Source: an uncultured Collinsella sp. (GTDB taxonomy: Bacteria > Actinomycetota > Coriobacteriia > Coriobacteriales > Coriobacteriaceae). From it: a stretch of 33,733 bases of DNA. The notes beneath the pieces are model-generated. The model ran no database searches. It had not been told where the DNA came from and saw only the letters and a list, made by a program, of their open reading frames with translations. Every line of letters starts with the position of its first letter. Position 1 is the stretch's first letter. The position numbers and the translations under genes are program-made. Location: contig CATYEN010000025.1 in the NCBI GenBank assembly GCA_958405565.1, forward strand, positions 1 through 33,733. The letters run 5' to 3'. Below, one piece after another: positions 7,981 through 15,976 of this stretch.

Positions 7981-8280
7981 ATGTCTACAGCAACAGTTAA
8001 GCCTACGACGGTTCGAATCGAAGAGGGGCTCAAGGAGCAGGCGACTGAGTTCTTGGATTCGGTCGGCCTCAGCCTCAATTCCTATCTCAATCTTGCCGTT
8101 CGGCAGCTGGTAAATCAGCGAAAGATTCCTTTTGAGATTGTAGGAAGGGCGGAGGTGCCCAACGAGGTGACGAGGCGCGCCATGGTGATCGCCGAGGCTC
8201 ATGAGCTGGGGATTTTGCCGGACGATAGCCTGTCATTCAATAACGCTGATGAGCTTATGTCATTCCTCGATGAGGAATAG
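7981..8280 (+). CDS. RelB/DinJ-family antitoxin
   Basis: This 99-residue protein begins with a ribbon-helix-helix segment (VKPTTVRIEEGLKEQATEFL, followed by SVGLSLNSYLNLAVRQLV). It ends in an acidic tail (NADELMSFLDEE) suited to wrapping a basic toxin. That is the RelB/DinJ plan: bind and neutralise the partner nuclease and repress the shared operon. GAGGAG sits seven bases ahead of ATG 7981. Only two bases separate its stop from the toxin start, so translation is coupled. The upstream palindrome at 7898-7933 is the likely operator. Confidence 0.87.
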   Translation: MSTATVKPTTVRIEEGLKEQATEFLDSVGLSLNSYLNLAVRQLVNQRKIPFEIVGRAEVPNEVTRRAMVIAEAHELGILPDDSLSFNNADELMSFLDEE

Positions 8281-8282
8281 CG

Positions 8283-8591
8283 ATGTTCGAGATTAAAGTC
8301 GAGGCTCAATTTAAGGTGGACTACAAACGAACGATGCGCATGCATCCGCAGCTAAAAAGTGAGTTTAAAGCGGCGGTTGCAGAGCTTGTGGCTCATGGGT
8401 CACTTCCGGCGGAGTATGGCGCCCACGAGCTCTCAAACCCGGGCGGAAACTACAACGGCCACATCGATTTCCACCTATCCGATGGCTTGGTCGATGTGGT
8501 CGTTCTTTATCTTCCCCATAAGACTAACCCAGTGATTAGGCTGGTGAGAATGGGCACTCATCAGGAACTGTTTCAGGGTCCGCTGGGCTGA
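8283..8591 (+). CDS. YafQ-family mRNA interferase toxin
   Basis: The 102-residue protein follows the antitoxin directly. It matches YafQ in order: a basic helical N-terminus (FKVDYKRTMRMHPQL), a His in YGAHELSN, an acidic/His patch in NGHIDFHLSD, and the C-terminal RMGTHQELF, equivalent to the RTGTHAALF that holds the catalytic His and Phe of E. coli YafQ. YafQ cuts mRNA on the ribosome at in-frame Lys codons and slows growth when freed from its antitoxin. All expected catalytic positions are present, so the toxin looks intact. Such modules are often horizontally acquired. Confidence 0.88.
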   Translation: MFEIKVEAQFKVDYKRTMRMHPQLKSEFKAAVAELVAHGSLPAEYGAHELSNPGGNYNGHIDFHLSDGLVDVVVLYLPHKTNPVIRLVRMGTHQELFQGPLG

Positions 8592-8606
8592 TCGCCGATT
8601 TCTAAG

Positions 8607-8669
8607 TTGCGGTGGAATAGGGATTGATTGGCGGCTAATAAGTCAAAAACAGTCCCTATTCCACCGCAA
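8607..8669. repeat. Long palindrome with 17-bp arms (scaffold family, copy 3)
   Basis: TTGCGGTGGAATAGGGA (8607-8623) is perfectly complementary to 8653-8669, with a 29-base centre containing TTGGC and GTCAA and ending AAAACAG. It shares TTGCGGTG and ATAG in the arm with copy 1. It lies between the converging ends of yafQ and degV. Confidence 0.8.
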
Positions 8670-8684
8670 GAGGTAAAGGTGCCC

Positions 8685-9545
8685 CTAGTGGATGGGCTGG
8701 TAGCGGGGGCAGTAGCTGATGGCGATGGCATCGACGCCTACGTGGGTGGCGATGGTGCAGCCGATGGGGCCAGTGCCGGCGTCTACGTAGTCCTGGCCCG
8801 CGAGCGCCTCGTTGACAAGTTCCTGCTCCTCGGCGGCGCCGGTCGTGAGCACGCGCACGCTTGAGCCCGGGTGCTCGTCCAAAAACGCGAGGCAATCTGC
8901 CATGGTGTTGGCGACGATGCGCTTGGCGCCGCGGCCCTTTTTGATTGCCTTGATCTCGCCCGATTTCCACTCCGGCGAAACGGCCAGGCGAATGTTGAGC
9001 ATCTGCGTCAGCTGGCCGGCGAGCTTGGGGGCGCGGCCGTTTTTGACCAGGTTCTCGAGCGTGCGGGGAATCAGCAGCAGGTGGGCTTCGGGCAGCGTCG
9101 CGCGGATCTGCGCCTCGGTCTCGTCCAAGCTGCGGCCGTCCTCGCGCATGGCAAGCGCGTACTCCACCAGCAGGCCCTCGGCGCCCGAGCCGGTGCGCGA
9201 ATCGATGCAGCGCACGTCGAGCTCGTGGGTCTCGGCGACCAGGCATGCGTTGGAATAGCAGGCGGACCACTCGCTGCACAGCGAGATAAAGATCGCGCTG
9301 TCGTGGCCATCGGCGCGTACGCGGTCAAACAGCGCCTTGAACTCGCCGGCGCTCGGCTGCGAGGTGTGCGGCAGCTGCTCGGAGCCGGCCATGCGGGCGA
9401 CGTATTCCTCGGCGGTAATCTGCACCTGGTCGAGCAGGTCCTCGCCCTCGATAATCACATGCAGCGGAATCACGTAAATGCCGAGCTCTTGGGCACGGGC
9501 GGGGGAGATGTCCGACGTGGAGTCGGTTATGATGGCAAAAGACAT
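8685..9545 (-). CDS. DegV family fatty-acid-binding protein
   Basis: This 286-residue protein opens with FAIITDSTSDI, the DegV signature that contacts the fatty-acid carboxylate. It continues with PLHVIIEGEDLLD, an LPHTSQPSAGEF segment holding the second ligand-binding loop (TSQPS), and GPIGCTIATHVGVDAIAISY near the end. DegV/FakB proteins carry fatty acids for phosphorylation by FakA. No fakA is nearby. The start is chosen from AAAGG about seven bases upstream. The gene diverges from a HAD phosphatase and is a single transcription unit. Confidence 0.92.
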   Translation of the reverse strand: MSFAIITDSTSDISPARAQELGIYVIPLHVIIEGEDLLDQVQITAEEYVARMAGSEQLPHTSQPSAGEFKALFDRVRADGHDSAIFISLCSEWSACYSNACLVAETHELDVRCIDSRTGSGAEGLLVEYALAMREDGRSLDETEAQIRATLPEAHLLLIPRTLENLVKNGRAPKLAGQLTQMLNIRLAVSPEWKSGEIKAIKKGRGAKRIVANTMADCLAFLDEHPGSSVRVLTTGAAEEQELVNEALAGQDYVDAGTGPIGCTIATHVGVDAIAISYCPRYQPIH

Positions 9546-9637
9546 AATTGCACCTTTCGTTGGGGCGCGGCAGCGCCGCCTTCTGAAAGCAAAGTGCGAC
9601 AAGTATAGTGGAGTTGCTCTACATTGCTAGGTTCAAT

Positions 9638-9653
9638 TGTTGAATAGTCAACA
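9638..9653. promoter_or_regulatory. TGTTGA-N4-TCAACA inverted repeat between divergent genes
   Basis: Perfect 6-bp arms lie around ATAG in the 156-bp gap between degV (minus) and the HAD gene (plus). A TATACT box for degV lies at 9602-9607 on the minus strand. The repeat could be an operator; support is only positional. Confidence 0.3.
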
Positions 9654-9701
9654 GTTTGAAGCGGTGGTGTGGAAATCATCAACTGGGGAAGAAGGGTGCC
9701 G

Positions 9702-10364
9702 ATGGCGGCATTGCAACTTTGCGAGCGGCCGGTTGTGCTGTTCGATTTTGACGGCACGGTGGCCGATACGGGTCGGGCAGTGATGACCTCGACGCGCAAG
9801 ACGCTGGCTGCGCGCGGGTTTTCGGAGACGCAGATGGGTGATCTGCGCCGCATGATCGGGCCGCCCCTGTGGAAGAGCTTTCACGACTTTTACGGCTTTT
9901 CCCGCGAGGAGTCGCTTGTGGTGGCCGATGAGTACCGCGTCTTTTTTGATGAACTGGGACCGGAGGAGTATCCCGTGTTCAATGGGGTCCCCGAGCTGCT
10001 GGATGGGTTGGTCGCCCAAGGCAAACGTATGGCCGTGGCGACGTCGCGCATGGAGGCCAAGTGCATCGACATGGTGCATGAGCTCGGGCTCTCTCAGTTT
10101 GAGGCGGTGATTGGCATGAATCCGCCGCAGGGACGCGAGACCAAGGCCGATTCGGTCCGCGATGCCCTGGCGGCGCTCGGCGCGACGGCCGACGATGCCG
10201 TGATGATCGGCGATCGCTTTAACGATGTGGAGGGCGCGCACGCAATGGGCGTGCCGTGCATCGGCATCTATTCGGGCGCGGCGGCGCCGGGCGAGCACGA
10301 GGCGGCGGGTGCCGATGCGGTGGTGCACTCGGTGGCCGAGCTTGCTAAACTTTTCGCTATCTAA
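9702..10364 (+). CDS. HAD-superfamily phosphatase, phosphoglycolate phosphatase-like
   Basis: The 220-residue protein is a HAD subfamily IA hydrolase. Motif I is DFDGTVADTG (Asp15 and Asp17), motif II the Thr/Ser in VATSRME, the motif III Lys lies in GRETKADS, and motif IV is MIGDRFNDVEGA. The helical cap between motifs I and II is of the Gph/PgmB type. Substrate cannot be read from sequence; phosphoglycolate or a sugar phosphate is typical. ATG 9702 is preferred, with GAAGGG ahead of it. An in-frame GTG at 9669 would add 11 residues without a better site. It is followed 55 bp later by the dipeptidase, probably in one operon. Confidence 0.85.
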   Translation: MAALQLCERPVVLFDFDGTVADTGRAVMTSTRKTLAARGFSETQMGDLRRMIGPPLWKSFHDFYGFSREESLVVADEYRVFFDELGPEEYPVFNGVPELLDGLVAQGKRMAVATSRMEAKCIDMVHELGLSQFEAVIGMNPPQGRETKADSVRDALAALGATADDAVMIGDRFNDVEGAHAMGVPCIGIYSGAAAPGEHEAAGADAVVHSVAELAKLFAI

Positions 10365-10419
10365 TAGACGTAATGTGAGGGACGGGCGTACCCGTCGCTC
10401 ATTGGTAAGGAGGTCGTCC

Positions 10420-11856
10420 ATGAATCAGGTGGAGCAGAGCGTTATCGAGTATGTCGACGAGGTCTGGGAGGATGTCGTCGCCGATATCGAGCAGTTGGTG
10501 AGTTATCCGTCCGTTGCAGTTTCTGCCGATGCGGAGCCCGGCGCGCCGTTTGGCCGTCCGGTCCGTGACGCGCTCGACTGCGCGCTCGGCATTGCACAAA
10601 AGCTCGGCTACCAGACGAGCGATGACGAGGGCTTTGTGGGAATCGCCGATATTCCGGGCCGCGGCGATAAGCAGCTCGCGACTATCTGCCATGTGGACGT
10701 GGTACCCGCTGGCCCCGGTTGGAACACCGATCCGTTTGCGATGGAGCGTCGCGAGGGCTGGCTGCTCGGTCGCGGCGTGATTGACGACAAGGGCCCGGCG
10801 GTGCTGTCGCTCTACGCCGGCGCCTACTTGCTCAAGCACGGCATTGTGCCGCGCTACACCTTCCGCGCGCTGCTGGGCTGCGATGAGGAAGTGGGCATGT
10901 CCGACGTTCACCATTATCTGGAGAACCACGCGAACCCCGACTTTCTGTTTACGCCCGATGCCGAGTTCCCGGTCTGCAATGCCGAGAAGGGCCAGTTTGG
11001 AGCGACGTTTGTTAGCTCCAAGATCGACGGCGGGCGCATTGTGTCCTGGAGCGGTGCCGAGGCGAGCAACGCCATTCCGTCGCAGTCCATCTGTGAGCTC
11101 GCGATTGCCGCTGATGAGCTGCCGGCGCCGGTCGAGAACGCCGACCGCCTGGAGATCACGACGCTCGATAACGGGCATGCGCAGATTTTTGCCCACGGCA
11201 TTGGCGGTCATGCCTCGATGCCCGAGGGAACGATTAACGCCGTCGGCCTGATCGTGGCGTATCTGCGCGAGGCCGAGGACGCGTTTGGTGCACGCGACGA
11301 GCGCCTGCTGACGCCTGCCGAGCACGAGTTTGTCAAGTTCCTGGCCTTTGTACATGCGGACGCCTATGGCCGCGGCCTGGGTATCGACGCGACGAGCCCG
11401 GCGTTTGGCCCGCTCACCTGCAATCCCGGCGTCATCCGTGTGGCGGATGGTCACATCGAGCAGGTCATCGACGTGCGCTTCCCCGATAGCACGAGTGCCG
11501 ATACCATCCGCGAGCAGCTCGAGCCGCTCGTGGGGCGCTTTGGCATGACGTGTCGCGTGGGTCATGCGAAGGTGCCATTCTCGGTCTCTGCCGATGATCC
11601 GGCCGTGAAGGCGCTTATTGATACCTATACCGAGTTTACGGGCAAGCATACTGAGCCCTTTGCCATGGGCGGCGGTACGTACGCGCGCAACTTTGCCCGC
11701 GCCGTCTCGTTTGGCCCCGAGGAGACCGGCCTGGAGCTGCCCGCGTGGGGCGGCCAGATGCACGGTCCCAACGAGTGCGCCAACGAGGAACAGCTCAAGC
11801 AGGCGCTCAAGATCTACATCGTGGCAATCTTAAGGCTCAACGAGTTGGAGCTGTAG
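10420..11856 (+). CDS. M20-family dipeptidase (PepV/Sapep-like)
   Basis: This 478-residue metallopeptidase has the two-zinc M20 site: HVDVVP (His91, Asp93), IDDKGP (bridging Asp122 or Asp123), DEEVG (catalytic Glu156, zinc Glu157) and TPDAEFP (Asp180). A late His in MHGPNE provides the last ligand. The interrupted order with a long lid domain (about 190-400) and GGHASMPEG is that of PepV-like dipeptidases, which hydrolyse a broad set of dipeptides in the cytoplasm. TAAGGAGG (10406-10413) lies six bases ahead of ATG 10420. It ends at a strong terminator. Confidence 0.9.
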   Translation: MNQVEQSVIEYVDEVWEDVVADIEQLVSYPSVAVSADAEPGAPFGRPVRDALDCALGIAQKLGYQTSDDEGFVGIADIPGRGDKQLATICHVDVVPAGPGWNTDPFAMERREGWLLGRGVIDDKGPAVLSLYAGAYLLKHGIVPRYTFRALLGCDEEVGMSDVHHYLENHANPDFLFTPDAEFPVCNAEKGQFGATFVSSKIDGGRIVSWSGAEASNAIPSQSICELAIAADELPAPVENADRLEITTLDNGHAQIFAHGIGGHASMPEGTINAVGLIVAYLREAEDAFGARDERLLTPAEHEFVKFLAFVHADAYGRGLGIDATSPAFGPLTCNPGVIRVADGHIEQVIDVRFPDSTSADTIREQLEPLVGRFGMTCRVGHAKVPFSVSADDPAVKALIDTYTEFTGKHTEPFAMGGGTYARNFARAVSFGPEETGLELPAWGGQMHGPNECANEEQLKQALKIYIVAILRLNELEL

Positions 11857-11897
11857 GGCTTCCCCTATATCCTGCTTGGATACAAACTTGCATTACG

Positions 11898-11926
11898 AGC
11901 CCGGTGCTTTTGCCCGGGCTTTTTCT
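11898..11926 (+). terminator. Intrinsic terminator after the dipeptidase
   Basis: AGCCCGG (11898-11904) pairs with CCGGGCT (11914-11920) around a nine-base loop, followed by TTTTCT. Confidence 0.88.
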
Positions 11927-11927
11927 G

Positions 11928-11962
11928 TTGCGGTGGGGCAGTCCATGGGGACGTTCCTCTGG
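11928..11962. repeat. Half-copy repeat remnant
   Basis: TTGCGGTGGGGCAGTCC resembles one arm of the long-palindrome family (TTGCGGTGG) without its partner. ATGGGGACGTTCCTCTGG, of the GGGGAC class, follows. It looks like decayed repeat. The gap on to pstS (to 12153) otherwise shows only the leader hairpin at 12112-12128. Confidence 0.45.
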
Positions 11963-12111
11963 TGTAAACGGTGCGCCATGTTCGGCGCTGGATTGTTATC
12001 CGTTTGTAAAGGCTGGACAGAGCTTGCGGTAAGGGTCTATCAAATGCCCGTAAGAAACCGCAGCTGGCGCGGGCGCTGCCCGATCGAGGCCGTATCTTTC
12101 CAAACAGCAAA

Positions 12112-12128
12112 GCGGGCAGGGTGCCCGC
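12112..12128 (+). promoter_or_regulatory. Leader hairpin before pstS
   Basis: GCGGGC (12112-12117) pairs with GCCCGC (12123-12128) around AGGGT, 15 bases before the GAAAGGAAG ribosome-binding site. I could not find a convincing Pho box or -35/-10 pair upstream. Confidence 0.35.
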
Positions 12129-12153
12129 GAGTCGCATGTATGAAAGGAAGATC

Positions 12154-13092
12154 ATGTTCGATCAGGCTTATTCTCGTCGTCAGTTCCTCGGCCTCGCTGG
12201 TGGCCTCGCCAGCTTCGTGGGCCTCGGCCTCGTTGGCTGCGGCGGCTCAGGTGCCTCCGGTGCCGTCGACAAGGGTAGCGCCGCCGCTGCCGAGTCCGTC
12301 TCCGGCGAGGTGACCTACGACGGTGCCTCCTCGTTCCAGGCTCTCGTCGAGGCTGCTGCCGAGAAGTTCATGGATGCCAACCCTGACGTCTCCATCTCCG
12401 GCTCGGGCAACGGTTCGGGCAAGGGTCTGACCGCTGTCGCCGCTGGCACCGTCACCATCGGTAACTCCGACGTCTTCGCCGAGACCAAGCTCGAGGCCGA
12501 CCAGGTCAAGAACCTCGTCGACCACGAGGTCGCCGTCGTTGGCATGGGTCCCGTCGTCTCCAAGAACGTGACGGTCGACGACCTGTCCCTCGAGCAGCTC
12601 AAGGGTATCTTCTCCGGCCAGATCACCAACTGGAAGGAGGTCGGCGGCGACGATGCCAAGATCGTCGTTCTCAACCGCAAGGCTGGCTCCGGCACCCGTG
12701 CCACCTTCGAGGCCGCCGTTTTTGGCGACGAGGCCGTCGACTTTAAGGGCGACGCCGAGCTCGACAAGTCCGGCGATGTCCAGACTCAGATAGGCAGTAC
12801 CGACAACGCCATCTCCTACCTCGACTTCTCGCACTTCGATGACTCCAAGTTCAACGCCATCAAGGTCGAGGGCGTCGAGCCCAAGAGCAAGAACGTCACC
12901 GACGACTCCTTCAAGATCTGGGCGACCGAGCACATGTACTGCTCCAAGGACGCCGACGAGGCCACCAAGGCCTTCCTGGAGTTTATGCTCTCCGACGACG
13001 TCCAGGGCAAGCTCGTCGAGGAGCAGGGCTTCATCCCCGTCTCTGCCATGAAGGTCGTCAAGGACGCCAGCGGCAAGGTCTCCGCTAAATAA
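12154..13092 (+). CDS. pstS: Phosphate-binding lipoprotein PstS
   Basis: PstS captures phosphate outside the membrane and delivers it to PstCA. The 312-residue precursor has a twin-arginine type signal (SRRQFLG, 7-13), a hydrophobic core and a lipobox ending LVGC, with Cys29 as the lipidation site. It is therefore probably exported folded by Tat and anchored as a lipoprotein. The mature part shows the family's phosphate loops: GASSFQ, GSGNGSGKG, a segment with GNSD, and RKAGSGTRATFE. GAAAGGAAG precedes ATG 12154; an earlier in-frame ATG (12121) lacks a site and would break the signal. First gene of pstSCAB. Confidence 0.94.
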   Translation: MFDQAYSRRQFLGLAGGLASFVGLGLVGCGGSGASGAVDKGSAAAAESVSGEVTYDGASSFQALVEAAAEKFMDANPDVSISGSGNGSGKGLTAVAAGTVTIGNSDVFAETKLEADQVKNLVDHEVAVVGMGPVVSKNVTVDDLSLEQLKGIFSGQITNWKEVGGDDAKIVVLNRKAGSGTRATFEAAVFGDEAVDFKGDAELDKSGDVQTQIGSTDNAISYLDFSHFDDSKFNAIKVEGVEPKSKNVTDDSFKIWATEHMYCSKDADEATKAFLEFMLSDDVQGKLVEEQGFIPVSAMKVVKDASGKVSAK

Positions 13093-13116
13093 GTAATCGC
13101 CCCGGAAAGGTTTGCA

Positions 13117-14025
13117 ATGGCAAAACAGCTGCCAAAGCGCGACCTTGAGAACGTGGGCCTGGGCGTCACGGGCGCGTGCGTTGCGCTCGTGACGCTTGTC
13201 GTTGCCGCGCTCATCTTTATGGTCGCCCAAAAGGGCCTCTCGGCTTTTCTCAAGGACGGCGTTTCGGTCGTCGAGTTCTTCACCGGCACCAAGTGGGACC
13301 TGGCAAACACAGCCGAAAACGGCCTGCCCTATACCGGCGCCCTGCCCCTGATCGTCACCTCGTTTGCGGTCATGGTGCTCTCCACGCTTATCGCGCTGCC
13401 CATCGCTATCGGCTCTGCCATCTTTGCGGTCGAGATCCAGCCTAAGTTTGGTTCCAAGGTCTTTCAGCCGCTCATTGAGCTTTTGACCGGTATTCCCTCG
13501 GTCGTCTTTGGCCTGATCGGTTTTCACGTGGTCGTCGGCCTCATGAAGAGCGTTTTCCACGCAAGCACGGGCTTGGGCATCTTGCCCGGCGCCATCGTGC
13601 TGGCCGTCATGATCCTGCCGACGATGACCACGCTTTCGGTCGATGGCCTGCGCGCCGTGCCCGACAGCTACCGCCAGGGCTCGCTCGCGCTGGGCTACAC
13701 CCGCTGGCAGACCATCTGGCACGTGGTACTCAAGTCCGCCATGCCGTCGCTCATGACTGCGGTCATCCTTGGTATGACCCGCGCCTTTGGCGAAACGCTT
13801 GCCGTGCGCATGGTTATCGGCGGTATCGAGGCCATGCCGACGTCACTGCTGTCGCCGGCATCCACCATCACCACCACGCTCACCACGTCTATGGCGGTCT
13901 ATGCCGAGGGCTCGGCCCAGGACGATGTTCTGTGGGCGCTCGGTCTGCTGCTGATGGGCATGAGCCTCATCTTCATCCTGATCATCCACCTTATCGGCCG
14001 CAAGGGGGCGAAGGCTCGTGGCTAG
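13117..14025 (+). CDS. pstC: Phosphate ABC transporter permease PstC
   Basis: One of the two channel subunits of the high-affinity phosphate importer. The 302-residue protein has about six membrane segments and the permease loop that docks on the ATPase (DGLRAVPDSYRQGSLALGYTR in outline, around 172-192). Conserved LTGIPSVVFGLIGF and FGETLAVRMVIG are present. GGAAAGG stands ahead of ATG 13117, 24 bp after pstS. Its last 8 bp overlap pstA, so translation is coupled. Confidence 0.94.
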   Translation: MAKQLPKRDLENVGLGVTGACVALVTLVVAALIFMVAQKGLSAFLKDGVSVVEFFTGTKWDLANTAENGLPYTGALPLIVTSFAVMVLSTLIALPIAIGSAIFAVEIQPKFGSKVFQPLIELLTGIPSVVFGLIGFHVVVGLMKSVFHASTGLGILPGAIVLAVMILPTMTTLSVDGLRAVPDSYRQGSLALGYTRWQTIWHVVLKSAMPSLMTAVILGMTRAFGETLAVRMVIGGIEAMPTSLLSPASTITTTLTTSMAVYAEGSAQDDVLWALGLLLMGMSLIFILIIHLIGRKGAKARG

Positions 14026-14944
14026 CACGCGTATCCACATCGACGAGGCGAGGCTCGGGCGTGTCCAAAAGCAGGACCGCTTCGCCACGGGCGTGTTGAC
14101 GGCGATCGTCGCCATAGTCATGCTCATCGTCGTCTCCATGGTGGCCTACATCCTGTTCGAGGGCATCTCGACGCTGTTCCAACCGGGCTTTCTCACGGAG
14201 CCGTCGCGCGCCAACGGAACCCAGGGCGGCGTGTTCTACCAGCTGTTCGACTCGTTCTATCTGCTGCTGATCACCTTAGGTATCTCGGTGCCCATCAGTC
14301 TGGGCGGCGCGGTCTTCCTGGTTGAGTACGCGCCGAACGGCCCTATCCGCGACATCGCCTCGACCGCCATCGAGACGCTGTCCTCGCTGCCTTCCATCGT
14401 CGTCGGCATGTTCGGCTTTCTGGTGTTCTCGGTGCAGCTGGGCTGGAAGTACTCCATCATTTCCGGCGCTGTCGCGCTCACCATGTTCAACATCCCCATC
14501 CTGGTGCGCGTGATCCAACAGGCGCTCGAGGACGTGCCGCAGGCCCAGCGCGATGCGTGTCTGGCTATGGGCCTCACCCGCTGGGAGGCCACGCTGCACA
14601 TCCTGATTCCCGAGGCCATGCCCGCTATCGTGACCGGCATCGTGCTTTCGGCCGGCCGTGTGTTTGGCGAGGCCGCAGCACTGCTCTTTACCTCGGGCAT
14701 GAGTTCGCCGGTGCGTCTGAACTTCTGGAGCTTTAACCTGTCGAGCCCTACCTGCGCCTGGAACGTGTTCCGCCCCGGCGAGTCGCTCGCCGTGCACATC
14801 TACAAGATCTATGGCGAAGGCAGCCCCGAGGCCCAGCAGATTGTTTGGGGCACCGCGGCGCTGCTGATGATTTGCGTGCTGCTGTTTAACGTAGTCGCCC
14901 GTATCGTGGGCAAGCAACTGGCAAGAAGGATGACGGCCGAATGA
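14018..14944 (+). CDS. pstA: Phosphate ABC transporter permease PstA
   Basis: The second channel subunit, 308 residues, with about six membrane helices. Typical PstA features are ISLGGAVFLVEYAP, TIETLSSLPSIVVGMFGF in outline, and the ATPase-docking loop LEDVPQAQRDACLAMGLTR, plus GRVFGEAAALLFTSG. It begins with GTG inside the end of pstC and overlaps the pstB start by four bases (ATGA). Confidence 0.94.
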   Translation: MASTRIHIDEARLGRVQKQDRFATGVLTAIVAIVMLIVVSMVAYILFEGISTLFQPGFLTEPSRANGTQGGVFYQLFDSFYLLLITLGISVPISLGGAVFLVEYAPNGPIRDIASTAIETLSSLPSIVVGMFGFLVFSVQLGWKYSIISGAVALTMFNIPILVRVIQQALEDVPQAQRDACLAMGLTRWEATLHILIPEAMPAIVTGIVLSAGRVFGEAAALLFTSGMSSPVRLNFWSFNLSSPTCAWNVFRPGESLAVHIYKIYGEGSPEAQQIVWGTAALLMICVLLFNVVARIVGKQLARRMTAE

Positions 14945-15813
14945 GCGAGATGAATGCAACGCCCGCAACCGAAGCGGCATCGTCCGAGACCCAGGACTTC
15001 CTGTCGAGCGTGGGGGAGAGCGAGAAGCGCGTGCGCGTGAGCGGCAAGGCCGTGAGCGACGAGGTCGTGCTCTCCACCAAGGACGTCAACGTGTACTATG
15101 GCGACCACCATGCACTGCACAATACGTCGCTCGACTTTCACAAGGGCGAGATCACGGCGCTCATTGGGCCTTCGGGCTGCGGTAAGTCGACCTTCTTGCG
15201 TAGCCTCAACCTCATGAATCGCGAGATTCGCGGCTGCCGCGTGGAGGGCGAGATCAACTATCGCGGGCGCAACGTGAACACCAAGACCGAAAACACCTAC
15301 GAGCTGCGCCGTTCCATTGGCATGGTGTTTCAGCAGCCCAACCCGTTCCGCAAGTCCATTCGCGACAACATCACGTTTGCGCCTAAGCGCCACGGCATCA
15401 CCGACCGCGACGAACTCGACCGCATGGTCGAGGAGAGCTTGCGTGGTGCCGCACTGTGGGACGAGGTCAAGGACAAGCTGGACAAGAGCGCCTACGCGCT
15501 TTCGGGCGGTCAGCAGCAGCGTCTGTGCATTGCGCGCACGCTGGCGCTCAACCCCGACGTGATCCTGTTTGACGAGCCCTGCTCGGCGCTCGACCCCATC
15601 TCGACGCTGGCGATCGAGGACCTTATGTCGTCGCTTGTGGCAGAGCGCGCCATCGTCATCGTGACGCACAACATGGAGCAGGCGTCGCGCGTGTCCAACC
15701 GCACGGCGTTCTTCTACATGGGCGATATGGTCGAATACGACGAGACCGACGAGATTTTCCAACGGCCCAAGGATAAGCGGCTGAATGATTACCTCACCGG
15801 CATGTTCTCCTAG
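14941..15813 (+). CDS. pstB: Phosphate ABC transporter ATPase PstB
   Basis: The ATPase that powers phosphate import. Walker A is GPSGCGKST, the signature is LSGGQQQR, Walker B is VILFDEPCSALDP, and the switch His lies in IVTHNMEQA. At 290 residues it is about 35 longer than usual owing to an N-terminal extension rich in Ser, Glu and Thr before VLSTKDVNVYYG. The four-base overlap with pstA fixes the upstream ATG; a later start is possible. The operon ends here: no phoU follows, although phoU commonly does, and no PhoR/PhoB pair is in the window. Confidence 0.95.
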   Translation: MSEMNATPATEAASSETQDFLSSVGESEKRVRVSGKAVSDEVVLSTKDVNVYYGDHHALHNTSLDFHKGEITALIGPSGCGKSTFLRSLNLMNREIRGCRVEGEINYRGRNVNTKTENTYELRRSIGMVFQQPNPFRKSIRDNITFAPKRHGITDRDELDRMVEESLRGAALWDEVKDKLDKSAYALSGGQQQRLCIARTLALNPDVILFDEPCSALDPISTLAIEDLMSSLVAERAIVIVTHNMEQASRVSNRTAFFYMGDMVEYDETDEIFQRPKDKRLNDYLTGMFS

Positions 15814-15870
15814 TCCGGGACATGCTTGAGGCCCGCGGTGGCCACGGTTGCCGCGGGACTGATTGGAGAG

Positions 15871-15907
15871 GCGGGTCATCTCTTGTGGGAGATGGCCCGC
15901 TTTTTTG
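15871..15907 (+). terminator. Intrinsic terminator after pstB
   Basis: GCGGGTCATCTC (15871-15882) pairs with GAGATGGCCCGC (15889-15900) around TTGTGG, followed by TTTTTTG. A second GC-rich hairpin (CCCGCGG/CCGCGGG) lies just before it. Confidence 0.9.
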
Positions 15908-15976
15908 TGTCGTGTGCGGCCTGCCTTTTCGCTGCTATCATGGACAACGTTGAATTTCTACGAAGGAGCAGGGCAT

